Shown: positions 10,794 through 21,800, numbered from the stretch's first letter. The stretch is DNA of 64,000 nt from Malania oleifera (GCF_029873635.1 NC_080418.1:151707748-151771747); one strand, 5' to 3'. Notes: generated from the letters alone by a model not told the origin. Program-made: numbers and translations.

Positions 10794-11935
10794 GTGACCA
10801 TGACACCAAACAATGCTGAGAGGATCAGCGTGCTGGAAGCACAGGCTGAGACAACAACCAACATTGTGGCCGCGGAGGTGGCCCAGATGAGAGAACTTGT
10901 TGATGAAGTGATGGGATCACAAAAACATCAAGCAGGTTTGATAGGCAACATGTTTGAGGACTTTCGCCATACAGTGGAAACTTGCAGTTGCGGATGGCTG
11001 ATCTGGATGCAAAGGTGAATCTGATGGTTCTTGCTATGGGGAACTCCAACACTTTGGGAGTTAGCAAGACCAAGGTACCAGAACCCAGGACGTATGGGGG
11101 TGCCCGAGATGCCAAGGAGTTAGAGAATTTCTTGTTTGATGTGGAGTAGTACTTTCGCGCTGTGAGGATGGCCTCAGAACAGGCAAAGGTGGATACTGCG
11201 ACCATGTATGGTGACGCTAAATTGTGGTGGCGTACCAAGTACGGAGAAATTGAAAATGGAAGCTGTGTAATCGATAGTTGGGTAGACTTGAAGAGAGAGA
11301 GCTCAAGGCCCAATTCTTTCCTGAAAATGTTGAGTATAATGCAAGGAGAAAACTGAGAGATCTCAAGCATACGGGGTCGATCAGGGAATATGTGAAACAA
11401 TTTTCTGCTTTAATGTTGGATATTCGGGATATGTCAGAGAAGGACAAGTTGTTCTATTTTCTAGAGGGGATGAAACCATGGACAAGAACTGAACTTCATA
11501 GGCAAAGGGTTCAAGACTTGTCAACTGCACAAGCTGCTGCAGAATGCTTGACTGACTACGGTGGTGATGATATCGCTTCGTCCAAACGGTTTGGCGGAGA
11601 GGGAAACAGTGGAAAGTCTTTCAAGAATGGCAAAGCCAAGAGTGGGGGAGCCGACTCCAAATCATCAACCTTAAAGGAAGCTTCGTCGTTTCAAGGGTTC
11701 AGCACACCCAATGGAAAGGGGAAGAGTAAAATTTCATGCTACTTGTGTGGTGGATCTTACAAAATGAGTGAGTGTCAACACAAGAGAGTACTCAATGCCT
11801 TACAAGCTTCTACTTCGGGAAAAGGGGTGGAAAGCGAGGAGGAAGAGGATCATGCCCCGAGGGTGGGTTCAGTGCGACTGGTGAGCGCATTGGAAAAGCA
11901 GGCAAAAACACCGAAAGTTACACGAGCAAAATGGT
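10794..11935 (+). pseudogene. Chromovirus gag
   Basis: The protein starts at the ATG at 10800 (TPNNAERISVLEAQ) and after one frame change continues through a retrotransposon gag domain: a Y-F-R-A-V segment, GDAKLWWRTKYGEIENG, and a long helical block with LKHTGSIREYVKQFSALML. This is the capsid-forming core. Near 11740-11790 is a zinc-knuckle-like CYLCGGSYKMSEC, in which the histidine expected before K-M is a tyrosine. Frames change near 10985 and 11300, and a TAG near 11147 interrupts an F-x-V-E-x-Y-F motif. Frame 11278-12048 holds the best-preserved part. The antisense frames 10825-11400 and 11217-11447 are shadows. Confidence 0.9.
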
Positions 11936-12440
11936 TAATGTTTGTGGACTTGAGGATAAATGGGAAAAGTACCCGCGCTATGGTGGATACGGGGCTACTC
12001 ATAATTTTGTTTCGTAGTTGGAAGCATGGAGACTCAACTTATCCTTAGAGAAGGATACAAGACGCATGAAAGCAGTTAACTTTGTAGCCCAGCCTACTCT
12101 GGGAGTAGCCAAGCAAGTTACTGTAAAGCTTGGACAGTGGGAAGGTCATGCGAATTTCACAGCGGTGCCATTGGATGACTTTTCAGTCATTCTAGGAATG
12201 AAGTTCCTAAGGGGGATGAGAGTAGTGCTGATGCCTTCGGCTATTTCCCTGTGTCTGATGGGAGATCACTCGTGCATGGTGCAAGTCGTTGCAACAAAAG
12301 GAGACGACGGGAAGTCCCTTTTAGCCATACAACTCAATGAAGGATTGGGTCAGGATGAGCAGACACGTCTAGCCACGGTGGTGGTAGACAAAGTAGGCCA
12401 AGAGCTGGAGCCTACGACCATCCAAGCGGTGTTGGATGAG
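11936..12440 (+). pseudogene. Chromovirus aspartic protease and linker
   Basis: Downstream of the zinc knuckle the frame reads LRINGKSTRAMVDTG, the start of the retropepsin active site. The residues A-T-H-N-F-V-S that should follow are found in a different frame (near 11990-12015), so a one-base indel in the G run breaks the protease exactly at its active site. The following frame 12018-12527 continues with a typical second half of the protease, including V-I-L-G-M-K-F-L. The protein would release Gag and Pol products if intact. Confidence 0.85.
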
Positions 12441-12885
12441 GATAAGGAGGTGTGCCGAATAAGCTGCCTCACAATTTGCCTTCACGACGGATTGTGGAGC
12501 ATGAGATCGAGTTGTTATCAGGAGTGAAACCACCTGCTAAAGGGCCATGTCGGATTGTGCCTCGAGAGATAGTAGAGTTGGGTAAACGGCTTGATGAAAA
12601 CATGAAGAGCATCTACGGAAGGTGTTCGACAGGCTGAGGGGAAACCGTCTGGATGTGAAGAAAGAGAAGTGTTCTTTCGCTCAGCGGAGCAACAAATTCC
12701 TTGGTCAAGTGGTTGAACAAGGTCGTATCCGGAGGGGTATGGAGAAGGTAAGGATGATTCAAGAACGGAAGATCCCCACTACAGTGAAGGAGTTGCGTTC
12801 CTTTCTTGGCCTTACTAGATACTGCAGGAAGTTCGTTGAGGGGTATTCGCGGAGAATGATTCCAATGACAGGACTACTGGGGAGG
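12441..12885 (+). pseudogene. Chromovirus reverse transcriptase remnants with core deletion
   Basis: Frame 12452-12637 holds the N-terminal RT motif (IVEHEIELLSGVKPPAKGP, then a PREIVELGKRLDE helix). It jumps without the fingers/palm or YxDD motif to frame 12622-13080, which starts in the thumb/connection region: RLRGNRLDVKKEKCSF, then KELRSFLGLTRYCRKFVEGYS. The removed part corresponds to most of the palm. The joint is inside about 12600-12640. RNase H is also absent between this block and the integrase zinc finger. Confidence 0.9.
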
Positions 12886-13796
12886 TATTATTGGCCGCAC
12901 ACGCGGGATGATGTGGTTGATTACACCAAAACTTATCTCACTTGCCAACAAGACAAGGGGGAGCGGAAGAAGTATGATACTTTTAGGGCCATACCAAAGT
13001 ACTGTTGGGCAGAGGAGACGACACAATTTTTCCTTGTGACTTGTGAAACATTGGGGTGTTCCCCTAGTTATTATTTGTGACCAAGATTTAATGTTCACTG
13101 ACAACTTCTTGATAGAGTTTTTCAGGATATTCAGGTCACATCTTGACATCTTTTGAGCTATCACCGACAGACAGACGGACAGATGAAGAGATTCAGAGAG
13201 CTGTTAGATGAGTACTTGTGCCATTTTGTCAACGACAACCAGAAGAATGGCGTGTAACTACTTGATGTGGCTTCGTTCTGTGGCAATACCCAAAGGAGCT
13301 CAACAATCAACAAGAACACTTTTGAGCCTTTTACAGGCCAGTTGACGCTGTTACCTCACACAGTGGGCGAGCCATTCAGACGAAAGAGTCCCAGGACGTA
13401 CATCTTCACCAGAGAATGGAGACTGAATGTAGAGTTTTCCTGAGCCTATCTGGAGAGAGCTTCTAAATAGATGAAGAAGTGGGCAGATAAGGGGAGAAGA
13501 CTGCAGTTTCATGTCAGCTGCCTTAAGCCGTTCAACGCCGACGCCAATGACCTGAGCGGAAGTTAGTTCAACAGAGCAGAGTTGAAGATAGTGCAACCTG
13601 ACAGACGTGAAGTTGAAGAGATCCTTGCAGATAGAAAGTTCATATCCTCAAGGAAGAAGCGGTAGAAGTTCCTTGTGAAGTGGAAATGCCTTGATGACAA
13701 AGAAACTAGCTGGATTTCCGCGGAAGATATGCAACCGTTCGTGGACAAAGTTCAAGAGTACCTACCGCCAAAGTCTATGAGGACGTCGACCGCATA
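12886..13796 (+). pseudogene. Chromovirus integrase fragments and C-terminal chromodomain
   Basis: RYYWPHTRDDVVDY followed by YLTCQQDKGERKK is the second half of the HHCC zinc finger. The DDE core is reduced to short pieces (H-R-Q-T-D-G-Q near 13162-13183) with stops. At about 13605-13750 the sequence encodes VEEILADRKF, KFLVKWKCLDDKETSW and AEDM, a chromodomain that in this clade directs integration to heterochromatin; one TAG stop lies inside it. The reading ends at a stop just before the polypurine tract. This domain is what marks the element as a chromovirus; I cannot assign the clade safely. Confidence 0.9.
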
Positions 13797-13808
13797 AGTG
13801 GGGGAGAA
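13796..13808 (+). promoter_or_regulatory. Polypurine tract of chromovirus
   Basis: AAGTGGGGGAGAA lies directly before the 3' LTR, the expected place for the plus-strand DNA primer of an LTR retrotransposon. Confidence 0.9.
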
Positions 13809-14329
13809 TGTCACGAGCTAAGCTTGTTTAGGGCATTATGCTTGCCTGTGACCGCTTATCTCGTGTGCTTGGGATGAGTTTCCATCATGTAATCACTAGC
13901 GTAGGGTTATTTTCCGCTAGTAGTGTCTTTGTATGCCAAATAAGGCAGTATGACTCCTCGGTCACTTTAATGTTTCCTAGTGCCAGGATGATAATTACAT
14001 AAAAACCTATTTAGGGGAGGGTGAGTGTTCATCAGTCATTGTAAAACTCACTAGCTATTGTCAACGTGTTTAGCCTACTTGCTTCCCTTGCTAAACACAC
14101 CATGTTAACGGAGGTGTTGTTAGTGAATTACGTTTGCTTCAATGTTTACTGCTTGCTTGCCACGACTTTCATGAATTGATTACTGTTTCCGCTGCGATCT
14201 GAATGAATGTTAATGAAAATGCTTTGTGGATGAATGTTGGTAAACGATAGGTTGGCTAGTTAAGCAAGAGTGCTTTAGCTAGCGCCGCACAACCCTTCAC
14301 AAGGGTGTGAAAATAGTCGGACCGTGACA
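13809..14329 (+). repeat. Chromovirus 3' LTR
   Basis: A 521-bp copy of the 5' LTR, with the same TGTCACG start and GTGACA end and one additional TAG triplet near 13921. It is followed immediately by the CCTAG target duplication. Confidence 0.95.
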
Positions 14330-14334
14330 CCTAG

Positions 14335-15200
14335 GCATGCTCCACATTTCCCTAGGCAAGGTTGAGAGGACTATTGAGAACATTTCCCTAGGCAAGGTTG
14401 AGAGGACTATTGAGATGCTACAAAAAGGGTGTCAAGGTAGATGGAAGTGCCTATGAAGGGAAATTAGACCCGAGCTCAATTTTAGGCTAGTTAAAGAGAT
14501 GGAGGATTTCTTTAACTGGTATCATATACTTGGCGAGGACAACATTTGGTTTTCCAAGATGAAACTTGCAGGACTAGCAAATAAGAATTGGCAAATTGTG
14601 CAGCAAACTTTGGAATGGTTGGGTGAGCCTCCTATTTACTTAGTGGGAAGCAATGAGACAATGATTAAAAAAAAAGTACATCCCTACTTTTAAGATCCAG
14701 TTGTTTAGTGAGCTTTTGAACCATAAATAGACGATTACTATTGCTAGCTATATTGATCGATTTGAGGAGTTGATGCTTAAGAGTGATATTGTTGAGGTCA
14801 CACCTCACACTATGGCTAGGTCTATTAACGGTTACAAGGAAGATGTTGGGCAAAAGATTGATTATTCTCACCAGAGTCTTTAGAGGTAGCTTATCAGAAA
14901 GCTCTTGCCATTGAAAACTATCTCAATAGTTCCCATAGGTCTTCATCTCAAGTGAGCGAGTCTATTCCACATCCTTTCCTCAATCGAGGCCTACCATCCC
15001 TCAGTCTACCCCCAGAGAGAGTTCTACGATCACATCATGTTGTTTGCTTTGGTGGATCTAGTATTTCTTAAGCTAGTAGCTCATCTGTGTGGTGCCATCA
15101 TTGTCAAGCCAAAAGTCATATTGCTTCCCATTGCCCCCAACAAGCCTTAGCTTTATAGCTTGAAATGGATGATCTTCCTGATTGTGAGATCAGGTTGTAG
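14335..15200 (+). pseudogene. Host gypsy gag, 3' part
   Basis: After the chromovirus the forward sequence encodes FFNWYHILGEDNIWF..., then MKLAGLANKNW and a continuing gag capsid region (14499-14693, then other frames). Around 15088-15140 is a complete zinc knuckle CHHCQAKSHIASHC (CX2CX4HX4C). The order and motifs fit Ty3/gypsy Gag. Several frame changes and stops are present. Together with 9778-10173 this is one gag interrupted by the nested element. Confidence 0.8.
14344..14415. repeat. 36-bp tandem duplication in host gypsy gag
   Basis: ACATTTCCCTAGGCAAGGTT plus GAGAGGACTATTGAGA occurs twice in succession, identical in both copies. The unit is a multiple of three, so it adds 12 codons without shifting the frame. 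It begins ten bases after the chromovirus target duplication and itself contains CCTAGG. Confidence 0.9.
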
Positions 15201-15359
15201 ATGTTGTTGAGTACACCAGAGATGAGTGTGAGCTTGTTGATGATTTTGAGAAGGATGACTAACATGTTAGTGCGATTAGGTGTGTCTATCCGATACCATG
15301 GATAGTGGATGTGGAAATGGGTCACTACTTTCCACACTTTCATTCATTGTGGAGGTGGG

Positions 15360-15900
15360 ACATGTAAGTTATTAATGGGGGTAGTAGCATGGATGTGATC
15401 TCCAAGGCTCCTCTAGGAAGATTGAATCTTAAGGGAGAGCCACACCTTCATCCTTTTAAGGTGAATTGGTCAAATCAGACAAATCTACCAGATACCGAGA
15501 TAGGGTCTATTGTGATGTACTCCGGATGGATGTGGTCCATGTCTTGTTAGGGCAATCATGGTATTTGATCATGATGTAAGCAATCATGTTAGGGAAAACT
15601 GTTGTGTGTTTAGGCATAGATAAGAATATCATTTTGACCCCTACCAAGCTCACTCCCAAAGGACCCTAAGTTGATCCTAAGTAAAGGAACAAGATAGCCC
15701 TTCAAGTCCCTATTCAAAAGAAGCATTCACTTGCTTGATCATAGGGATTTTGAGCAAGAGAGGTTAGAAAACAAGTGCATTTTAGTAATCACAACTCTAG
15801 AGATTCCTTCTAAGGATTTGAGAGTTCATGTGAATACCCACTAAGGTAGGCGAGTTGCTAGTTGAGTCCTCTGATGTTGTGCCTAGTGAGTTACCCAATG
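15360..15900 (+). pseudogene. Host gypsy protease region
   Basis: The forward sequence encodes a block with GGSSMDVISKAPLGRLNLKG followed by EPHLHPFKVNW, which matches the second half of gypsy retropepsins after the DSG active site. The DSG triad itself is not recognisable. Stops and frame changes are frequent, so this is a decayed copy between gag and RT. Confidence 0.7.
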
Positions 15901-16770
15901 AACTACCTATGCGAGACATTCAACATGTCATAGATCTCATTCTAGGTTCACAACTACCTAATCTGCCACATTATAGGATGAAACGTAAAGAGAGTGCTGA
16001 TTTGAATAGGCAGGTAGGAGAACCCCTTGTCTAGGGCTTTGTGAGACGTATTACTAGCCCTTGCGGAGTACCAACTCTTCTAATTATGAAAAAATGGATC
16101 TTGGAGGACGTGTGTGGATAGGAGAGGCATCAACAAAATCACCATCAAGTATAGATTCCCTATCCTTAGATTTGAGGATATTCTTCGCATGCTAGTTGGC
16201 TGTAGTTGGCACTCCAAGATTGACCTACGTAATGTGAATCATCAAATTAGAATTAGATCAAGTGATGAGTGGAAAACGGATTTTAAGACCTAGGATGGTT
16301 TATTTGAGTGGTTGGGGATGCCTTTTGGACTCTCCAATGCCCCCAACACTTTTATGAGGGTTATGACACATGTTTTACAGTCATTCATAGGAAAATTCCT
16401 AGTGGTCTACTTCAATGATACACTGGTCTACTGTAAAACTAGGGAGGAACACTTGATACATCTTTATGAAATCTTTGTCACCTTGAGGGAAGAAAAGTTT
16501 TTTGCTAACCTAAAGAAATGCAACTTCTTATAGTCTAGTGTGCTCTTTCTTGGTTTCGTGATATACGCGCAGGAATAGCTATTGATCCAAGAAAGGTTAG
16601 AGCCATTATAGATGGCTTGAGCCTAAGCTTGAGCCTAGGACTATTATTGAGGTTCGTAGTTTTCATGGCCTCGGTGATTTGTATAGGCGAATCATAGGCC
16701 ATTTTGGCTCCATCTTGGCCCTTATCATTGAGTGTTTGAAGAAGGGTGAATTTCATTGGGCCACATAAGC
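15900..16770 (+). pseudogene. Host gypsy reverse transcriptase
   Basis: A conserved N-terminal segment (ELPMRDIQHVIDL..., then [20 protein letters not shown]) leads to frame 16312-16533 with [17 protein letters not shown] and [12 protein letters not shown]. The catalytic YxDD has become YFND, which removes one metal-binding aspartate. KKCNFL and the connection V-R-S-F-H-G-L follow in other frames. This polymerase is inactive. Motif assignment is strong, because the spacing of G-M-P-F-G-L and Y-F-x-D is as in the family. Confidence 0.9.
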
Positions 16771-16794
16771 TTCTAGAGATTTTAGAGAGTGAAG

Positions 16795-17170
16795 GCTTTA
16801 GTAAAGTATTTTAGGTGGCTTGTGATGTCCCTGGGTTAGGTATAGGTGGACTCTTGAGCCAGGAGGGATGCCCTATAACACTTCTTTATTGAAAAAATCT
16901 CAGATGCTAGACAATGATATAACACATACGATAAAGAGTTTTATGCTGTAGTGCAATCATTGAGATCCCTCCAGCATTGGGGATACTACTTGTGATCCCA
17001 AGTGTTTGTACTCTTTTGTGTCCTTTACTTCAATATTTGAGCTCGAGTAGAAGTGAGTTCAAAGCATGCTAGTTGTGTAGAGTTCCTCAATGTGTAAAAC
17101 TTTGTTCTTAAGCATCGTTTTCGTGTTGAGAATAAAGTGGTTGATGGCCTTACTAGGTAGCTATTATTCT
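16795..17170 (+). pseudogene. Host gypsy RNase H
   Basis: Fragments ACDVSGLGIGGLLSQEG and YDKEFYAVVQSLRSLQHW, then VLKHRFRVENKVVDGLTR, are the start, middle and end of the gypsy RNase H domain that would degrade the RNA template. Stops interrupt each part. It follows RT directly, as expected for the pol order RT-RH-IN. Confidence 0.85.
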
Positions 17171-17219
17171 CCATATCTTGAGAGCCAAGGTATTGGGTTT
17201 GATTGACTGAAAGACAAGT

Positions 17220-18060
17220 ACTCTACTAGTCTTGATTTTAGGCTTATCTTTTAGGAGTTGAGTGAAGGATCTCGAAGAGATTTTGTAGATTTCATCATTT
17301 ATGAGGGATACTTGTTTAGAGATATGCATTCTTTATATGTCTTTTAGAGATCTTTTAGTTTGGGAATTGCATGCGGAAGGGTAGTTGGTAACCTGGGGAG
17401 GAATAAAACCATTGTCTTAGTTGAGGATAGGTTTTATTGGCCTTCCTTAAAGAGGGATGCTACTAGTATAGTGTCTCAGTGTTGTCGCACTTGCTAGTTA
17501 GCCAAATCTAAGAGACAACATTGACCTTTATACCCCTCTATCATTTTCACACATACCTTGGAGAGACCTAAGCATGGATTTTGATGTTGGACTCCCTAAA
17601 ACAGCCTGGAGACATGATTCTATATTTTTTGTTACTGATAGAGGTTGGACTACCAAGTAATAAGATTTCTGATTCATCTGATGCAGCTAAGTTATTCTTT
17701 AGAGAGGTTGTCAAATTGTATGGGTTGCGAGCCTCTATAGTGTCTTATAGGGATATGAAATTCTCTAGCTACTTTTGGAAGATACTTTAAAAATGTGTGG
17801 GACTCACTCGTTGTGTTCTTTCGCTTGCCACCACTAAAATAATGCTTAGATTAAGGATGTGAATTGTAGTCTTGGTGACCTACTTGTGTTGTGGGAGAAA
17901 AACAGGGCAATTGGGAATCGATGAATACATCCTCGAGTAAGAGTCCTTTTGAGTATCTTTTCCATTATAAACCTCCTGCATCCATTAATCTTGTTTCCTT
18001 GCTACTAGATGCTTGTATTTTTGAGCCATTACATTCATGAGTTGCATTAAGGTTGGTTGA
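17220..18060 (+). pseudogene. Host gypsy integrase core
   Basis: Frame 17581-17790 carries [18 protein letters not shown] and then [13 protein letters not shown], corresponding to the integrase core motif S-D-R-D-x-K-F. Its first catalytic aspartate position is replaced by tyrosine. A zinc-finger remnant (C...C-R-T-C) lies near 17480-17510. The region is full of stops. It would have inserted the cDNA into the genome. Confidence 0.8.
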
Positions 18061-18603
18061 AACCTTGCTATGAGTAATATGGATAATGAACTTGCTGCAA
18101 ATGTGCATCGTAGAGCTAGAGAATTTAGTGTAGGTGATAGTTTCATGGTTTGCATAAGACTTGACGTTACCAGAGAAATTCTTTTAAAAAGCTCCATGCC
18201 TATGCCATTGGTCCTCCTCTCCTCATCCTTAAGAAACTTGTACCTAATGCATATTTACTTGATTTGCCTACTGATATGACCATTAGTCCAATTTTTAATG
18301 TGGAGGATTTGACATGTACTGTAGCACTTTTCAACCTCTTTGTTTGTCATCTCGTGCTCATGTAGGTTCAACAACTCGTCAATCTCTCTCTATTTCTTAA
18401 CCACAAGAAATAGTGGAGTCTATGTTGGGTAATGAGTTCATGACATCTCTTGATGGATTTTGTCACTATTTCGTTTGAGTGGAGAGGTTGTCTTGAATCG
18501 ATGGCTTGTGAAGGATGATATTCGTGATAGTGCTCTTAATTTGATGTAGTCATATTTGCAGTCCCACTCTTCGAAGTAGTGTTCTATTTAGTTAGGGGGA
18601 AAA
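18060..18603 (+). pseudogene. Host gypsy integrase C-terminus and polypurine tract
   Basis: Frame 18070-18279 has ELAANVHRRAREFSVGDSF, the SH3-like integrase C-terminal segment. AYLLDLPTDMTISPIFNVEDL follows in another frame. A degraded chromodomain-like or GPF tail (to about 18560) ends at the purine-rich GTTAGGGGGAAAA (18591-18603), directly before the putative LTR start. Confidence 0.75.
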
Positions 18604-18846
18604 TGATGGAGGACCGTCTACATTTTCTATAAGCCGCCCATTTGGCACACGTATTTTAGGAGTTGGTTTAAGAATGTTTAGGAAATAGTATTTGTACGAG
18701 GGCCTCTTTGTATTATTTTGTGACTTCAGTATTTTGTGATATGTGTTTAGTAATAATAATGGGTGAAGTGCTGGACTTACAAGTTGATGTGCAGTTATTA
18801 ATTTGAACTTAGACTATTGCAGTTTCCTTCTCTCTCTCTCTCTTTC
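18604..18846 (+). repeat. Host gypsy 3' LTR, incomplete
   Basis: TGATGGAGGACC begins right after the polypurine tract, which places the LTR start here. The recognisable part runs to about 18846, where the hAT transposon terminus begins, so the hAT appears to have landed in the LTR. Some of 24291-24420 (CT-rich, TATATCT-containing) could be the rest of it. No 5' partner was found, so the extent is inferred. Confidence 0.55.
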
Positions 18847-18990
18847 CAGCATGGTTTTAAATTGTGGTTGTAGGTAGTGCCGCGTAATGGTCGCGGGTGT
18901 CACGGGGCAAGGGAGATGAGGGTGTTACATAATGGGAAGAGGTCGTAAATGGTTGCGAATTTTTTTCACGCATGCACAACCATGCCAAAA
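18847..18990 (-). repeat. hAT 1 left terminal region
   Basis: CATGGTTTTAAATTGTGG is followed by several TAATGG/GTCGCGGG/GTAAATGGTTGCG words that resemble the subterminal repeats at the other end. Such repeats bind the transposase in hAT elements. The exact end base is uncertain. Confidence 0.5.
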
Positions 18991-19120
18991 TTGAAGAATA
19001 AGCATGAAATCCATTAATACATGAGTTTTAATGAATTTTGATTGCTTTTATTGAACCTACAAATAATTCTTAATAGGTGAATTATTTTTATATTAATTTT
19101 AGTGTGCTGTTTACAGAAAA

Positions 19121-19124
19121 ACTC

Positions 19125-19158
<34 letters not shown>
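19121..19158. repeat. (AT)n microsatellite in hAT 1
   Basis: About 14 AT dinucleotides, one TG interruption and more AT, in the 3' non-coding part of the hAT. Confidence 0.9.
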
Positions 19159-19479
19159 TATAGTTTGCATTACTTCAATGCGTAAAAATGGTAGAAATGT
19201 AATTGAAATGAAGAATCAATTAATTAGAGACATAAAATTACTAAAAATGAGTTTATGTAACATACATGAATTTGAAAAATGATTAGTATCAATTGTTGAA
19301 TACATGAATACAATATTACAACATAGCACATGTCATCACCAAAAAGAATGGCGTGGAGGCTATTCAAAATTTGTATCTCTATTTTGAGATTGGGATTGGG
19401 AATTATCTTCCCACCCTTGTGGAAATATGTAGCTAAATATACCCATGTTTGCATCGTTTCGTTGTTACTCCTGAAAATC

Positions 19480-20160
19480 TACTAGTGGCGAAAATCCAAC
19501 ATTTGAGGTGCATAATGTCCTCCTTGATCATATCCTGAATAATGTCCATAAGGTAGGGCTGGGGTTGGCTTTATATAGCAAGTAGAAGGAGATTCACTAG
19601 ACCTTGACCCACTAGGATAAGGATAATATGCATTATATGGATTATAATGCTATGGTGGTGGATATGCTGGATGCTAAGTGCTATCATGAGGTCCATATGA
19701 TTGTGATGGCGAATCATTTAAACCAAAGCCTTCAAAACTATGAACCATATCATATGAATCTTCAGTAGAATCAAAATCTCGATGTTGGGGACTTCTTCTA
19801 ATTTGTGCACCATGACTCCCATTAAGGCCACCACTAGTAGCACTCCTTCACCTGGGTTGTACAGATTGGTACTCAAGAGGAATACCCAATTCATAATTTT
19901 CGGGTATATAATGTAGTTCGACTAGGAGGATATGCATCCCCTACAAATGATGTCCCTGTGTCATACCCATAATCATATTCAGCACCGCTACCACCACCAT
20001 TATCGTCCTCAGCCCCAGCCCCACCAACACTACCACTATCATCATCACTTCGTGGCCTCAAACTAAGGTTATCATCACTCTGTGTAAGTTCAGGATTTGA
20101 ACTTAGATCATGCACATTTATTGGTGGCTGATCACCTCCTTTTGTAGGTACCACCAACCT
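19480..20160 (-). pseudogene. hAT 1 transposase C-terminal tail
   Basis: Frame 20157-19891 encodes a Gly/Asp/Ser-rich tail (DDDSGSVGGAGAEDDNGG), and a further frame encodes a Tyr/Pro/Ser-rich stretch with YNPYNAYYPYPSGS and GHYSGYDQGGHYAP. Plant hAT transposases often end in such low-complexity tails after the hATC domain. The second hAT in the window has a comparable Gln/Tyr/Gly-rich tail. A frameshift near 19890 separates the two parts. Confidence 0.7.
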
Positions 20161-20660
20161 CTTCGTCTAACCGTTTTGAGTTGTCTTGACCATCGAGTAA
20201 TGGTGCCTCTCTCTTCTCTAACCATGGACTCAAATGATCATCTTCTTGGAAAATATAGTCCAAATTGATGGGGTTGAAACTATCTTCAATTTCCTATTGG
20301 CTTCTTCTCATTGTATATCTTTACTTTAATCTCATATTGTAATGTATGAAAACAAGATTTTGTAGTCTCATAAACTTTAGTCTATTTCTTGTTTTCGTGT
20401 GGATGAGGCTAAAGGTGCTCCAATTATGTTCATAGTTCGAAACTGATGTGGTTTCGCTAAAAATTCTTATTGCTATTCTTTGGAGCTCAAGAGCACACAT
20501 GCTATAGTGGATTCACCATTCGGTTGCATTGAATAATTGAAGAAAAACGTATGTCAATATAGTTTATTTTCTAAAAGTCAAATTTGAACATAAAAACGAA
20601 AAAATAGATCCATTGATCCACTATTTAGCTACATTTACTAGGATTTGTTTGTTTCACTAT
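20161..20660 (-). pseudogene. hAT 1 transposase dimerisation domain (hATC)
   Basis: The minus strand encodes ELQRIAIRIFSETTSV, then NWSTFSLIHTKTRNRL, LQNLVFIHYNMRLK and NPINLDYIFQEDDHLSPWL. These are the conserved blocks of the hATC region: the W-S-x-F, H-x-K-x-R-N-R-L and Y-N-M-x-L-K motifs. In family proteins this region mediates dimerisation. Two stop codons interrupt the block after Y-N-M-R-L-K. Confidence 0.9.
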
Positions 20661-21800
20661 CCTTTGAGCCAACGGGGTTTCAAATGTCCCCTGCCTATCC
20701 CAATACTTACTTGATTAATAGCCTGAATTTGAGTATCTATATCGGGTACTAGCTTGGTTATCACTTTATTAACTTCATCCATGACTTCTCTAGCAACTTT
20801 AGGAGAGGGTGGGGCACCATAAAGAAATTGGGGGTTCAAAAAATATCCTGAAATTAAATTACAAACATATTAATCAATAATAGTGTTTCAAAGCAGCCAT
20901 GCGAGAACATAAAAATATAATATCTTGCATAAGTTAGAAGTTGAAATAATAAAAAACTATATTTTATTTACACTTACCAGTTGTGTGCAAGTCTAGGTGT
21001 AATTGAAAACTCCACCAGTTATTAATAATTTTGCAATAATCTTTGTAGAATTGATAATCTTTCTAAATGTCTAGCTTTGTCCTATCAATTGTCTCGTATA
21101 AGAAGCCCATGGTTGGTTTTTCATCACCATCAACAAAATTTAAGAATTTTATCTAAGGGTTCCTATACTTCAATTATGTTGGAGGCCTTTTGCTAGAACT
21201 TTTTCCCTAAGATAATATTTTTCGCAACATATGCTAGGCCTGATTTTGCCATCCCAAACCTTGACTTTTTCGAAGCATTTGATGTGAACATTGGCCTCAA
21301 TGCTTGTTTATGTCTAATAATAGTCTCCAAGGCAATAAAATTGGTGACAAATCGAGTGAAGGTGAAGCAATTTATTATTTGTGAATTTCTTCATGAAATT
21401 CACTGTCCATGTGTGTTTGTAAATAAATGAAGTTATTGCTTTTGCATTTTCTTAAGACCTTCTTCACACTACTTTTCTTACCATTGTCTTCAAGAATAAG
21501 GTCTATACATGAGCTGCGCATGCTGTTCAGTAGAAATTGAGCCTCTTTTGCATTAACAAATTTCCTCCAACCTTCATTGTAGCTTCATTATCAGTCAATG
21601 TTTTGACAACATTTTTCTCTCCAATCTCTTCAACAACCTCGACCATTAATCTGAAATGAAATTATACATTTAATAATTATTATTATTGCTAACTAATTGA
21701 AAATATACGAGTCTATAATACTATTTATGTATATGATCAAAATTAGAAAATTACCTAAAATATTATTTAGATGTTCGGCATGGCACATTAGAGACATCAT
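20657..21800 (-). pseudogene. hAT 1 transposase central region
   Basis: Minus-strand segments LMVEVVEEIGEKNVVKTLTD and then CIDLILEDNGK match the hAT core V-T-D-N and C-A-A-H-C-I-D-L motifs; here the preceding A-A-H has become R-S-S. Next come MGFLYETIDR, and 20839-20657 with YFLNPQFLYG. Stops and intron-like AT-rich gaps (about 20840-21000, 21660-21780) occur. This part holds the RNase H-like catalytic fold in active members. Confidence 0.8.

Larger units (their letters stand above)
10174..14329 (+). mobile_element. Deleted Ty3/gypsy chromovirus with two LTRs and TSD
   Basis: A 4156-bp LTR retrotransposon with directly repeated LTRs (10174-10691 and 13809-14329), each beginning TGTCACG and ending GTGACA. 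It has a PBS-like site after the first LTR, a polypurine tract before the second, and a perfect 5-bp duplication CCTAG on both sides (10169-10173 and 14330-14334). Inside, in order, are gag, protease, fragments of reverse transcriptase, integrase pieces and a chromodomain. Comparing the LTRs by eye I count about 29 substitutions and one 3-base indel over 518 bases, mostly transitions. The element is inserted in the gag of another gypsy element. It cannot move on its own: the RT catalytic centre and RNase H are missing. Confidence 0.95.

Noticed and set aside
10825..11447. Minus-strand frames up to 191 codons
   Set aside because: Antisense shadows of the chromovirus gag, which has a clear gag domain on the plus strand.
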